This document shows positions 7,698-16,469 of a DNA stretch of 64,000 nt, one piece after another. A model generated the notes under the pieces. That model ran no database searches. It was not told where the DNA came from and saw nothing but the letters and a program-made list of their open reading frames with translations. Position 1 is the first letter of the stretch, and each line of letters opens with the position of its first letter. The translations under genes were made by a program, and so were the position numbers. The DNA comes from an uncultured Lachnospiraceae bacterium (GTDB taxonomy: Bacteria; Bacillota; Clostridia; Lachnospirales; Lachnospiraceae), in assembly GCA_934364805.1 (NCBI GenBank), contig CAKRMH010000008.1:62001-126000 (forward strand). The letters are read 5' to 3'.

Positions 7698-9030
7698 CAG
7701 ACTTCTGCTTGGCGTTTTACTGACAGGGTTGTTTTTCGTTTTTTTTCTTCCATGGAAGATCGTACATCTGCAGGTGCAGAAGGCGGATCAGACTTATAAG
7801 GTGGAGATCAGCCGTTTAAAGACCGAACTTCCGGCGTATGAGGAAGCGAAACAGTGTGCAGCAGAGTCACTGGATGATCTTGAGGCGTTCAGTCATACCG
7901 ATTATCAGCAGATCACAGGATTTTTTGTATATGCCAGGGAGGAATTAAAGGGCGGCGCCGTGGAGCAGCTCATGATATCCAACAAGGACGGGCAGGTGAT
8001 CATTCCAACAGAAAAAACGTATTATCTTGTGACATATCAGAAGACAGAATGGAATACAAACAGAATGTACGGTATTCTGGCGGCGTATCTTGGGGTTGTG
8101 CTTTGTGGTGTTCTGGCGGTGCTTCTTTATATCCGGCAGCGTGTGATAAAACCATTTCATGAATTTGAAGATCTTCCGGTGGAGATTGCAAAAGGAAACC
8201 TGACAAAGCCGCTGGAAGAGTCTGCGCATCATTTCTTTGGAAAATACCTCTGGGGCATGAATATGTTACGAGAGACGTTAGAAGATAGCCGGAAACGGGA
8301 ACTGGAGCTTGTCAAAGAGAAAAAGCTGCTTCTGATGTCACTTTCACACGATGTGAAAACGCCGCTCAGCGCGATCAAGTTATATGCCAGTGCATTGGAG
8401 CGGGAACTCTACAAAACACCGGAAAAGAAGCGTGCAGCAGCGGAGCATATCAATGAGAATGCAGATGAGATCGAGCGTTATATCGGAGAGATTGTAACGG
8501 CATCGAATGAGGATTTTCTGGATTTTGAGATGGAATGCGGAGAACTGTATATTCGACCGGTTTTAAAAGAAATAAAGGAATATTATACCAGAAAATTAGA
8601 ACTTCTCCAGACGTATTTTGAAGTGGATATTCAAAATGACTGTATGGTATATGGCGATCAGGACCGGATTACGGAAGTCCTTCAGAATATCATCGAAAAT
8701 GCTATTAAATATGGAGATGGCAACTGGATACGGCTGCGTGCCGCAGATTGGGAAGACGGATATGAGATCTGTATTCGAAACTCCGGCTGCACACTTTCAC
8801 ACGATGAACTTCCGCACCTGTTTGACAGCTTTTTCCGTGGAAGCAATGTCGGAAAAAACAGCGGAAGCGGTCTTGGCCTTTATATATGCAGACAGCTGAT
8901 TCACCGGATGGAAGGGGAAATACTGGCTGAAATAGAACCGACACCGGATACAACGGTGATGTGCGTACGGATTATTTTGCGGAAACAAAAACGGGATGAC
9001 ACACCAGAAAGAAGGCAGCGTTTTGTATAA
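7684..9030 (+). CDS. Sensor histidine kinase linked to ABC transporter
   Basis: A 448-residue membrane histidine kinase. One helix lies at about residues 7-25, an extracytoplasmic sensor of roughly 100 residues follows, and a second helix lies near 130-150. The dimerisation box SLSHDVKTPLSA carries His222, and the ATPase domain shows an N-box (IIENAIKYG) and GSGLGLYICRQ. The start is the ATG at 7684, giving MKKYNRLLLG, overlapping the regulator by 14 bases; an upstream in-frame start lies within the regulator gene. The real periplasmic-side sensor separates it from BceS-type kinases, which have almost no extracellular loop. It is the probable partner of the preceding regulator. Confidence 0.92.
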   Translation: MKKYNRLLLGVLLTGLFFVFFLPWKIVHLQVQKADQTYKVEISRLKTELPAYEEAKQCAAESLDDLEAFSHTDYQQITGFFVYAREELKGGAVEQLMISNKDGQVIIPTEKTYYLVTYQKTEWNTNRMYGILAAYLGVVLCGVLAVLLYIRQRVIKPFHEFEDLPVEIAKGNLTKPLEESAHHFFGKYLWGMNMLRETLEDSRKRELELVKEKKLLLMSLSHDVKTPLSAIKLYASALERELYKTPEKKRAAAEHINENADEIERYIGEIVTASNEDFLDFEMECGELYIRPVLKEIKEYYTRKLELLQTYFEVDIQNDCMVYGDQDRITEVLQNIIENAIKYGDGNWIRLRAADWEDGYEICIRNSGCTLSHDELPHLFDSFFRGSNVGKNSGSGLGLYICRQLIHRMEGEILAEIEPTPDTTVMCVRIILRKQKRDDTPERRQRFV

Positions 9031-9057
9031 CCGCAAATATCAAGAATGATTCTTTTA

Positions 9058-9321
9058 TTATAAGAAACGGTAGATGATGATTGCGGCAACGACTCCAAGG
9101 ATCCCGGCAACGGTGATGTTGATCGTTAATGCAAAAGTGATCACAAGGATACCAAGATCCAGAACCACAGGCGAAGTAAGTCCGAACGTCTGTCCGTAAT
9201 TCAGCCATGCCAGCGCCGGAACACCGGATGCCAGTTGTCCGATCAGTCCTCCGATCACAACACCGATCAAAATTAAAAGGGCAAGCGCCCATGTATTTTT
9301 TCCTGCAATTCCTTTACTCAT
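9058..9321 (-). CDS. DUF4321 family small membrane protein
   Basis: An 87-residue protein with two hydrophobic segments (about 8-28 and 55-80) joined by a loop containing LAWLNYGQTFGLTSP and ending IIIYRFL. This pattern matches the DUF4321 family that is common in Clostridia and has no known function. The start is the ATG at 9321 (MSKGIAGK), behind GAGAGG; an in-frame ATG seven codons earlier has no better site. It stands alone on the minus strand between the ABC kinase gene and a divergent ABC-F gene. Confidence 0.8.
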   Translation of the reverse strand: MSKGIAGKNTWALALLILIGVVIGGLIGQLASGVPALAWLNYGQTFGLTSPVVLDLGILVITFALTINITVAGILGVVAAIIIYRFL

Positions 9322-9396
9322 TTGTCTGTCCTCTCGTATCATGATGAAATATTATTCTAAGTGTACCATAAATTGGATTTTCCAACAATCCTATTC

Positions 9397-9425
9397 TTGT
9401 GAACCACAGAAAAATCCCATATAAT
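9397..9425 (+). promoter_or_regulatory. Sigma-A promoter of the ABC-F gene
   Basis: TTGTGA at 9397-9402 and TATAAT at 9420-9425 are separated by 17 bp. The predicted start lies about 40 bases before the ATG at 9475. Confidence 0.8.
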
Positions 9426-9474
9426 AGAGGTATGCGTCCGGTATTGACCGGACAGGATACAGAAAGGGCAGAAT

Positions 9475-11226
9475 ATGTTAAAAGTTACCGAGTTATCTTA
9501 TGGATTTCCCCAGAAGGATTTATACAATAAAATATCATTTACCGTGGAGGATGGGCAGCACTGTGTGCTGATCGGAACCAATGGAACCGGAAAGAGCACG
9601 CTGCTTCAGATGCTTCTTGAACCACAGGAATATTTATATGAAGGAAAGATCGAGATCGAGCCTGGAAGCCGCATTGGATATGTCAGTCAGTTCCCGGGGA
9701 AAAATGAAAACAGTGATCAGACAGTTTTTGATTATATCAGTGAACCGTTTGTCAGACAGCAGGAGAAAATCAACCAGATCTGTGCGCAAATGGAACACGG
9801 AGAGAATATGGATGAGCTGTTTGAACAGTATCAGACCGAATGGGACGTATTTCAGGCAATGGATGGGGATCATTATGAGGTCAACATCAAAAAACAGCTG
9901 AACCTTGCAGGGCTTGAGAAGTCTGCACAGCTTAAAACATCGGAGTTAAGCGGCGGTGAATACAAGCTGGTCTCCATGATCCGGGAGATGCTGACTGGTC
10001 CGGCGCTCTTAATTATGGATGAGCCGGATGCGTTTTTGGATTTTGAGAATGTCAATGCACTGAGAAATCTGATCAATCAGCATAAGGGAACGCTTCTTGT
10101 AGCCACACATAACCGCTATCTTTTAAACCATTGTTTTGACAAAGTGCTTCATCTGGAGAATACCGAGCTCCAGGAATTTGATGGAAGTTATGTTGATTAT
10201 CATTATCTGATGCTTCAGACAAAGATCGAGCAGATGGAACTTGCTGCGTCGGATCTTGCAGAGATCGAACGTAATCAGAAGATTGTAGAGAGACTCAGAA
10301 AACAGGCAACGCTGATCGTAAGTGCGGCAAGGGGAAGAGCACTTCATGCGAGAGTTTCACTTCTGGAACGTTTACAGGCGAGAAAGACCAGATCGCCATT
10401 TATTGAAGTACCACATCCACAGATCAATCTTCACACGGACCTTGTGGAGGAAGAAAAGGAAGATGTAGTCTTAAAAGTGGAAGATTACAGTGTAAGTTTT
10501 GACGAACAGCTGTTAGAGCATGTTTCATTCGAAATCGGACCAAAAGACAAGGTTGCGATCGTAGGAAGCAATGGAACCGGAAAGACAACACTTCTCAGGG
10601 AGATCATGTATGGAGGCAATGATGCGGTCTGGATCGCACCGGAAGCGGAAGTTGCATATCTGTCGCAGATGCAGGGCGAGACCATGGATGAATCCCAGAC
10701 AGTACGTAAGATCATGGATGCGGCCGGACTTGAGACGAAAAAGGAAGTATTGGAATACCTTTCCCCATATGGCTTTGCAGAAGATATGTTAGAACAGCGG
10801 ATTGATTCTTTGTCCGGAGGAGAGAAAAATCTCTTGCAGCTTGCTGTTTTATCGAGAGGAAATGCAAGCCTTCTGCTTTTGGATGAGCCGACCAGCCATC
10901 TTGACATTTATGCACAGGAATCACTTGAGGAAGCAATTCTTGGCTACAATGGTGCAGTTCTTATGGTTTCCCATGATTTTTATACCATTGCAAACTGTGT
11001 GGATTATGTGCTGTACGTAGAGGATAAGACGGTTCGCAGAGTCAGTGCACGTAAATTCCGTAAGATGATCTATGCAGATCACTTTGACAAGGATTATCTG
11101 GAACTGGAAAAGAAGAAAAAAGAGACAGAGGTGCGCATTTACCAGGCTCTTGGGAAACGTGATTACGAGACGGCAAGAGCCTTGTCTGATCAGATGGGTG
11201 AGCTGATCGCAGCGATGCAGAAATAA
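9475..11226 (+). CDS. ABC-F family ATPase with an atypical first nucleotide site
   Basis: A 583-residue soluble protein with two ABC ATPase domains (about 1-250 and 320-520) joined by a helical linker, so an ABC-F ribosome-associated factor rather than a transporter. Walker A motifs are GTNGTGKST (first) and GSNGTGKTT (second); both signatures read LSGGE. The second domain has the usual DEPTSHLD and SHDF. The first reads DEPDAFLD and THNR instead of DEPTNHLD and SHDR, a clear deviation. ABC-F proteins bind the E site of the ribosome and either tune elongation or protect from antibiotics. This one is not close to the housekeeping EttA type. It could be a resistance-type member, which the sequence alone does not prove. 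Its own promoter lies upstream. Confidence 0.88.
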   Translation: MLKVTELSYGFPQKDLYNKISFTVEDGQHCVLIGTNGTGKSTLLQMLLEPQEYLYEGKIEIEPGSRIGYVSQFPGKNENSDQTVFDYISEPFVRQQEKINQICAQMEHGENMDELFEQYQTEWDVFQAMDGDHYEVNIKKQLNLAGLEKSAQLKTSELSGGEYKLVSMIREMLTGPALLIMDEPDAFLDFENVNALRNLINQHKGTLLVATHNRYLLNHCFDKVLHLENTELQEFDGSYVDYHYLMLQTKIEQMELAASDLAEIERNQKIVERLRKQATLIVSAARGRALHARVSLLERLQARKTRSPFIEVPHPQINLHTDLVEEEKEDVVLKVEDYSVSFDEQLLEHVSFEIGPKDKVAIVGSNGTGKTTLLREIMYGGNDAVWIAPEAEVAYLSQMQGETMDESQTVRKIMDAAGLETKKEVLEYLSPYGFAEDMLEQRIDSLSGGEKNLLQLAVLSRGNASLLLLDEPTSHLDIYAQESLEEAILGYNGAVLMVSHDFYTIANCVDYVLYVEDKTVRRVSARKFRKMIYADHFDKDYLELEKKKKETEVRIYQALGKRDYETARALSDQMGELIAAMQK

Positions 11227-11228
11227 GA

Positions 11229-11687
11229 TTATTCACCTATGTTCAGATAGCGGTCCCAGCTTTCGGTATTGTCGGTTCCACTGACTTCCAGTGTATAGGT
11301 GCGTTCTTCACCATCGATGGCAATGGTGTAAAGCGCATCTTTTTTCTCGATCGAATAAATGACGCTCTCGGTCTCACATAAATGCTGGAAGGTGTCTTTG
11401 TAGGATTCTGGTGCGACAACTGTATCTTCATACTGTGCCATCAGATTGCCATCGGCATCATATTCTTTATAGCCCTCTTCGATGCAGCGCAGAAGTCTGC
11501 CATCGGCGATACGCAGTTCGAGGTTATTGCATCGCATTTCACGGATATCATGGTTCGTGCTGTTATCCGGAAGAATGATCACATTGTCCAGATAGAGCAC
11601 AAAAGAGCCTGGGGTAAGCTGGATCTCACCAAGGTAAGCTCCCTGAAATCGAAAATGTTCAAGTTCGTTGGTTGTATGAAAACTCAT
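11229..11687 (-). CDS. Hypothetical protein, 152 residues
   Basis: I do not recognise this family. It is a soluble, acidic protein without signal peptide or membrane segment, rich in beta-strand-like patterns (for example GSFVLYLDNVIIL and LYTIAIDGEERTYTLEV). It has an AAGGAGAG ribosome binding site before the ATG at 11687. It converges with the ABC-F gene, with only two bases between the stop codons. No operon partner is on the same strand. Confidence 0.72.
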   Translation of the reverse strand: MSFHTTNELEHFRFQGAYLGEIQLTPGSFVLYLDNVIILPDNSTNHDIREMRCNNLELRIADGRLLRCIEEGYKEYDADGNLMAQYEDTVVAPESYKDTFQHLCETESVIYSIEKKDALYTIAIDGEERTYTLEVSGTDNTESWDRYLNIGE

Positions 11688-11853
11688 AGAAAGATCTCTC
11701 CTTTTTATTCAAAATTACTGGGTAAAATTTATTATATAGGGAATCCCGTATTTCTGCAAGAGAGCGGGGAGAGGCAGCTTTCACTTTTTTGACGATGCAA
11801 AGTGTTCTGTGGTAGAATTGAGGCACATATCAGAAAGTAAAGAGGCAATCCAT

Positions 11854-12477
11854 ATGAAAATAAAAATCTGTGGTCTGACGACACCACAAGAAGCACAATA
11901 TGTGAATGAGAATCACATTGATTTTGCGGGAATGGTATTATTTTTTCCGAAAAGCAGGCGTAATATTACGCTGGAACAGGCAAAGCTTATCCTTGACAGC
12001 CTGAGCAGCACGGTAAAATCCGTTGCGGTTGTGGTATCGCCTACGTTGGAACAGATCAAGAACATCCAGAGAACGGGGTTTGATTATATTCAGATCCATG
12101 GCAGTCTTCCAGAGAAAATTGCGGATGTCATCACGATCCCGGTGCTGAAAGCATTTAACGTGTCTGATCTTGGGCAGTACGAAGCCTACCACAATGACCC
12201 GGTCATTGCCGGATATGTATTTGATGCACAGGAGGCAGGCAGCGGAAAAACATTTGACTGGAGCCTGATCGATCAGATTCCAAGGGACGAGAAACTTCTG
12301 ATCCTTGCAGGAGGACTCTGCCCGGAGAATGTGGCGGAGGCAGTGGAACGTGTACATCCGGATGGAGTAGATGTGTCCTCTGGTGTTGAAAATGACAATG
12401 GCATCGGAAAGAATCCGGATAAGATCTGCGCATTTGCGGAGGCATGCCGGAGCGTTTTCGGTGACGAACAGAAGTAA
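11854..12477 (+). CDS. trpF: Phosphoribosylanthranilate isomerase (orphan trpF)
   Basis: A 207-residue TIM-barrel enzyme that converts N-(5-phosphoribosyl)anthranilate to CdRP, the third step of tryptophan synthesis. It begins MKIKICGLT, with the catalytic Cys at residue 6, carries YIQIHGSL, the GSGKTFDW variant of the active-site loop, and ends with the phosphate-binding DVSSGVE motif. The start is the ATG at 11854 behind AGAGG; a 15-residue upstream extension has no support. No other trp gene is nearby: the following genes are a DUF3887-like protein and a methyltransferase. Either trpF is detached from the trp operon in this genome or the enzyme has another use. Confidence 0.88.
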   Translation: MKIKICGLTTPQEAQYVNENHIDFAGMVLFFPKSRRNITLEQAKLILDSLSSTVKSVAVVVSPTLEQIKNIQRTGFDYIQIHGSLPEKIADVITIPVLKAFNVSDLGQYEAYHNDPVIAGYVFDAQEAGSGKTFDWSLIDQIPRDEKLLILAGGLCPENVAEAVERVHPDGVDVSSGVENDNGIGKNPDKICAFAEACRSVFGDEQK

Positions 12478-12521
12478 GGAACAGCGGAAGCGAAGATCGT
12501 AGATAGAAAGAGGCGAAAGCA

Positions 12522-12983
12522 GTGAGCAGAAATAAAGCAAAAAGGAAACCTGGTATGTACCGGATCATTACAGGCGTTCTGACGGTTGTAATTCTTGCCG
12601 CAGTCATTATCTGGTATGCGGTGCCGAAAACAAAGGAGCTGGGAACATCCGGAAGCCCGTTTGATGAGGTGACGGTTCTCGAGGATGCCAGACAGATTGC
12701 CAGACTGATGGGAAAACAGGATTATGATACGATTTTAAATACCTGGGGCAATGACACGTTAAGAAAAGCGCTGGATGATGAGAAACTGAAAGCGGCATAT
12801 CAGGGAGTTAATGAAGACTGGGGAAACCTGGTGGCATTTGGCGAACACAATGCCAGACAGGTTACACAGATGGGACACACCTTTGCCATGATCTCAATAC
12901 GAACGTCTTATGAGAATACCGATGTGATATTGACGATGACTTTTGACAGGGATATGAAGCTTGCAGGCCTGTATCTGAAATAA
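12522..12983 (+). CDS. DUF3887-like membrane-anchored protein
   Basis: A 153-residue protein with a basic N-terminus, one membrane segment (about residues 13-33) and an extracytoplasmic domain of about 110 residues resembling DUF3887, whose function is unknown. It starts with GTG at 12522 behind AAGAGG. It lies 44 bases behind trpF and 25 bases before the methyltransferase, so the three are probably co-transcribed. Confidence 0.72.
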   Translation: MSRNKAKRKPGMYRIITGVLTVVILAAVIIWYAVPKTKELGTSGSPFDEVTVLEDARQIARLMGKQDYDTILNTWGNDTLRKALDDEKLKAAYQGVNEDWGNLVAFGEHNARQVTQMGHTFAMISIRTSYENTDVILTMTFDRDMKLAGLYLK

Positions 12984-13008
12984 AATCATAGAAAATGAGG
13001 AAAAAACC

Positions 13009-13803
13009 GTGACGGAATTAGAAGAATATTACGGCAAATTTAACGAGGAAAAACGTTTAAACAGCAGGCATGGACAGGTGGAATACATCACTTCCATGAA
13101 ATACATCCACAAATATTTAGAGGAGATCCGCAATGGCAGATCCAATGACCGGATCAGGGTTCTGGATATCGGAGCAGGAACCGGACGTTACAGCGTGCCG
13201 CTTGCAGAAGAAGGCTATGATGTGACTGCAGTAGAACTTGTAAAACATAACCTTGGACGGCTCAGGGCAAAAGGAAGTACCGTGAAGGCATATCAGGGAA
13301 ATGCACTGAAATTATCAAGATTTGAGGAAAACAGCTTTGATCTGACACTGTTATTTGGCCCGATGTATCATCTGCATGAGGAAGATGAAAAAAGACAGGC
13401 GCTTTTAGAAGCAAAGCGTGTGACAAAACCGGGGGGAATCATTCTGGTGGCATATATTATGAATGAATTCAGCGTAATTACGTATGCTTTTAAGGAACGT
13501 CATATCAAAGAGGCACTGGCAGAGGGAATGCTGGATGAGACCTATCATACGACGAAAAAGGGGAATCCGCTATACAGTATGGTGAGGCTCGAAGAAATCG
13601 GGAAGCTGGATCAGGAAGCAGCACTCAGAAGGGAACAGATCATCGCCGCAGATGGCGCTGCGAACTACCTGAGACCGTATCTGAATGCTCTGGATGAAGA
13701 AGAATTCCAGGCATTTGTGGCATATCATCTTGCAACATGTGAGAGACCGGATCTGATGGGGGCGAGCAGCCATACCGTGGACATTCTGCGCAAGCCGCTG
13801 TAA
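13009..13803 (+). CDS. Class I SAM-dependent methyltransferase
   Basis: A 264-residue cytoplasmic protein with a Rossmann-type methyltransferase domain. Motif I is VLDIGAGTGRYSVPLA near residue 50, followed by the acidic residue of VTAVEL and, about 50 residues later, LTLLFGPMYHL. It starts with GTG at 13009, six bases behind ATGAGG. The substrate is not predictable; the C-terminal third (tyrosine-rich YEE/FQAFVAYHLATCE) may form the acceptor site. It ends the trpF operon. Confidence 0.85.
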   Translation: MTELEEYYGKFNEEKRLNSRHGQVEYITSMKYIHKYLEEIRNGRSNDRIRVLDIGAGTGRYSVPLAEEGYDVTAVELVKHNLGRLRAKGSTVKAYQGNALKLSRFEENSFDLTLLFGPMYHLHEEDEKRQALLEAKRVTKPGGIILVAYIMNEFSVITYAFKERHIKEALAEGMLDETYHTTKKGNPLYSMVRLEEIGKLDQEAALRREQIIAADGAANYLRPYLNALDEEEFQAFVAYHLATCERPDLMGASSHTVDILRKPL

Positions 13804-13889
13804 CCTTGAATGAACGATAGGTTTGTGTTACACTAACCCTATATGGAAACGGACAGATTCCCAATCTGATTGGAATTGGAGGTATTCCC

Positions 13890-15971
13890 ATGGCAAAATG
13901 GATTAAATATCAGGACATCAATGGATTTTTGGTAAGACCAGGCGTTTTTCGGGTGAATGGCGCAATTCAGCGGGAAGATGGGATTTGCTTTACAATTAAT
14001 TCACACGGCGCAACATCGTGCACGCTTCTGCTGTTTCATCCACAGGAGTCAGAACCGTATGCAACCCTGCCATTTCCGGAAAGCTGCCATCTGGGGAATA
14101 CGTATTCCATGGTCGTATATGATCTGCGGAAGGAAGAATTTGAATATGCATTCCAGTTTGACGGACCATATGAACCGGAAAAGGGAAAGATATTCAATAA
14201 AGACAATATCATACTGGACCCTTATGCGGAGGCTGTTACAGGACAGCGTAACTGGGGTGAAAGACCCGAGGGCGGCAAGGATTTTGTATACAAAGCCAGA
14301 GTGGTACAGAGTGAGTTCGACTGGGGAGACACGAAACAGCTGGAGCATCCATTCGAAGATCTGGTGATTTATGAGACACATGTCAGAGGGTTCACGAAGG
14401 ATACATCGTCCGGTGTGAAGGCGAACGGAACCTTTGAAGGACTTCGGGAGAAGATCCCTTATCTGAAGGATCTGGGAATCAACGCAGTAGAATTAATGCC
14501 AATCTTTGAGTTCGATGAAATGGAGAGCACAAGGATTGTAGATGGACAGAAGCTTTATAATTACTGGGGCTATAATACGGTTGCATTTTTTGCACCGAAC
14601 ACAAGTTATGCCTTTAATAAAGAACATAACCATGAGGGAAATGAATTAAAACGTCTTATTTACGAACTGAAAGAGAATGGAATTGAGGTCATTCTTGATG
14701 TTGTATTTAATCACACGGCAGAGGGCAATGAATTCGGACCGTGCTTTTCCTTTAAAGGGATTGACAACAATATTTATTATATGCTGACACCGGATGCGCA
14801 TTATTATAATTTCAGTGGCTGCGGAAATGTTATGAACTGCAATCATCCGATCGTAAGAAGGTTTATCATCGACTGTCTGAGGCACTGGGTGGTTGATTAC
14901 CGCGTAGATGGCTTCCGGTTTGACCTTGCTTCGATCCTTGGACGTGATCAGAATGGTGCACCGATGGATAACCCTCCGATTCTTGAGGCACTGGCATTTG
15001 ATCCGGTACTTGGAAAAGTAAAACTGATCGCAGAAGCCTGGGATGCCGGCGGACTCTATCAGGTAGGAAGTTTCCCGTCCTGGAGCAGATGGGCAGAATG
15101 GAATGGAAGATACAGGGACGACATGCGGCGGTTTTTAAAAGGTGACGACGGAACTGCGGGAGCAGCGATCACACGTATTACAGGTTCCAAGGATCTCTAT
15201 GATCCAACATACCGTGGAAACAGTGCATCGGTCAATTTCCTGACATGCCATGATGGTTTTACGCTGTATGATCTTTATTCCTATAATGAAAAGCATAATG
15301 AGAAAAACGGCTGGAACAATACGGATGGAGACAATAATGGAAATAGCTGGAACTGTGGATGGGAAGGCGAAACAGAAGATCCGGAGATTTTGGGCCTTCG
15401 GAAACGTCTGATCAAGAATGCGTTTGCGGCGCTGATGTGCAGCAGAGGACCTGCAATGTTTTTTGCGGGAGATGAATTCTGTAATACCCAGTATGGTAAT
15501 AATAATGCCTATTGCCAGGATAATATCGTGTCATGGCTGGACTGGAACCGTCTGGAAGAATATCAGGAGATTCATGATTTCGCACGATTTATGATCCATT
15601 TTCGAAAGGAACATCCGATTCTTCGGAAAACAACAGATCCTGCAGTCTGTCAGTTTCCTGAGATCAGCATCCATAATGGATACCCAAACCAGGAAGCCAC
15701 GGACTACACAACGCATCTGATCGGAATTATGTATGCAGGACGTAATGAAGGAAACACCGGAGATGACATTATTTTTTATGCGATGAATTCTTATTGGGAA
15801 CCGCTTACAGCACAACTGCCGGTTCTGCAGAACGGAATGGAATGGAGCGTGGTTGTCAATACCAACTGTCAGTATGAAGACGGGCTGGATTATCACGCCA
15901 TGACAGAATGGTTTGGACCGTATACGATCCGGATACCTGCGCGTACGACAATTATTCTTGTCGCAAAATAA
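13890..15971 (+). CDS. glgX: Glycogen debranching enzyme / isoamylase-type GH13
   Basis: A 693-residue cytoplasmic glycoside hydrolase of family 13. An N-terminal CBM48-like beta domain (about 10-110) precedes the TIM-barrel. The catalytic triad is visible: nucleophile Asp345 in DGFRFDLAS, acid/base Glu382 in LIAEAWDAGG, and Asp455 in FLTCHDGF. VILDVVFNHT is the first conserved GH13 region. It hydrolyses alpha-1,6 branches of glycogen or limit dextrins. No glgABCP genes are in the window and the gene is alone between the methyltransferase and a minus-strand regulator. Substrate use (glycogen versus dietary starch fragments) is open. No signal peptide, so it is intracellular. Confidence 0.9.
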   Translation: MAKWIKYQDINGFLVRPGVFRVNGAIQREDGICFTINSHGATSCTLLLFHPQESEPYATLPFPESCHLGNTYSMVVYDLRKEEFEYAFQFDGPYEPEKGKIFNKDNIILDPYAEAVTGQRNWGERPEGGKDFVYKARVVQSEFDWGDTKQLEHPFEDLVIYETHVRGFTKDTSSGVKANGTFEGLREKIPYLKDLGINAVELMPIFEFDEMESTRIVDGQKLYNYWGYNTVAFFAPNTSYAFNKEHNHEGNELKRLIYELKENGIEVILDVVFNHTAEGNEFGPCFSFKGIDNNIYYMLTPDAHYYNFSGCGNVMNCNHPIVRRFIIDCLRHWVVDYRVDGFRFDLASILGRDQNGAPMDNPPILEALAFDPVLGKVKLIAEAWDAGGLYQVGSFPSWSRWAEWNGRYRDDMRRFLKGDDGTAGAAITRITGSKDLYDPTYRGNSASVNFLTCHDGFTLYDLYSYNEKHNEKNGWNNTDGDNNGNSWNCGWEGETEDPEILGLRKRLIKNAFAALMCSRGPAMFFAGDEFCNTQYGNNNAYCQDNIVSWLDWNRLEEYQEIHDFARFMIHFRKEHPILRKTTDPAVCQFPEISIHNGYPNQEATDYTTHLIGIMYAGRNEGNTGDDIIFYAMNSYWEPLTAQLPVLQNGMEWSVVVNTNCQYEDGLDYHAMTEWFGPYTIRIPARTTIILVAK

Positions 15972-15974
15972 GGA

Positions 15975-16385
15975 TTATGATTTGGAAGCTGGATTGGATG
16001 CCTGAAGCTGGCGGAGAATGACCAGAGCGGAAGAGCGGGTTGTCTCATCAATGGTATGAAACAGGGAAAGAAATTGTTCATCCTGACGTGGAAGCCTGCC
16101 ACAAACCATGTCAGGATAGTCAGTCAGACCAAGCAGATAATCGGTGGAAAAGTGTAAGATATTCGCAATTGCAGATAAAGTCTGGATACTTGGAAGACGT
16201 CTTCCGGTGCGGTACGCACTGACCGTTGACGTAGAAACATAGAGTGCATCTGCAAGTTCGCGTACACTCATCTGACGGATTTCCATACTATAACATAAAC
16301 GGGAAGCAAACAGATTGCTGCTTTCCGTTTTTGTGTTTGATTGTTCTTTTTTGCCGACCGGCTTATCTTTTGCATTTTTTCCCAT
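15975..16385 (-). CDS. XRE-type helix-turn-helix regulator
   Basis: A 136-residue DNA-binding protein. A polar, lysine-rich N-terminus (about 25 residues) precedes an HTH_3 domain (about 30-88): SVRELADALYVSTSTVSAYRTGRRLPS, with DYLLGLTD at its end as in many XRE repressors. The C-terminal 45 residues may serve for dimerisation. No clear ribosome binding site precedes the ATG at 16385. A near-palindrome TTGTATACAA lies at 16393-16402 just upstream and is a candidate own operator. It converges with glgX; nothing else suggests its targets. Confidence 0.8.
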   Translation of the reverse strand: MGKNAKDKPVGKKEQSNTKTESSNLFASRLCYSMEIRQMSVRELADALYVSTSTVSAYRTGRRLPSIQTLSAIANILHFSTDYLLGLTDYPDMVCGRLPRQDEQFLSLFHTIDETTRSSALVILRQLQASNPASKS

Positions 16386-16392
16386 AAGCTGA

Positions 16393-16402
16393 TTGTATAC
16401 AA
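16393..16402. promoter_or_regulatory. Candidate operator of XRE regulator
   Basis: The 10-bp palindrome TTGTATACAA, extended as GATT-GTATAC-AAATC, lies 8 bases before the regulator start codon. Its place is right for autorepression; binding is inferred only. Confidence 0.35.
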
Positions 16403-16469
16403 ATCATTTGGAAAAAACTGTAAAATGAGCAATACGTCAACTGGATTCTTGAATTCTAAGAAACAAAAA

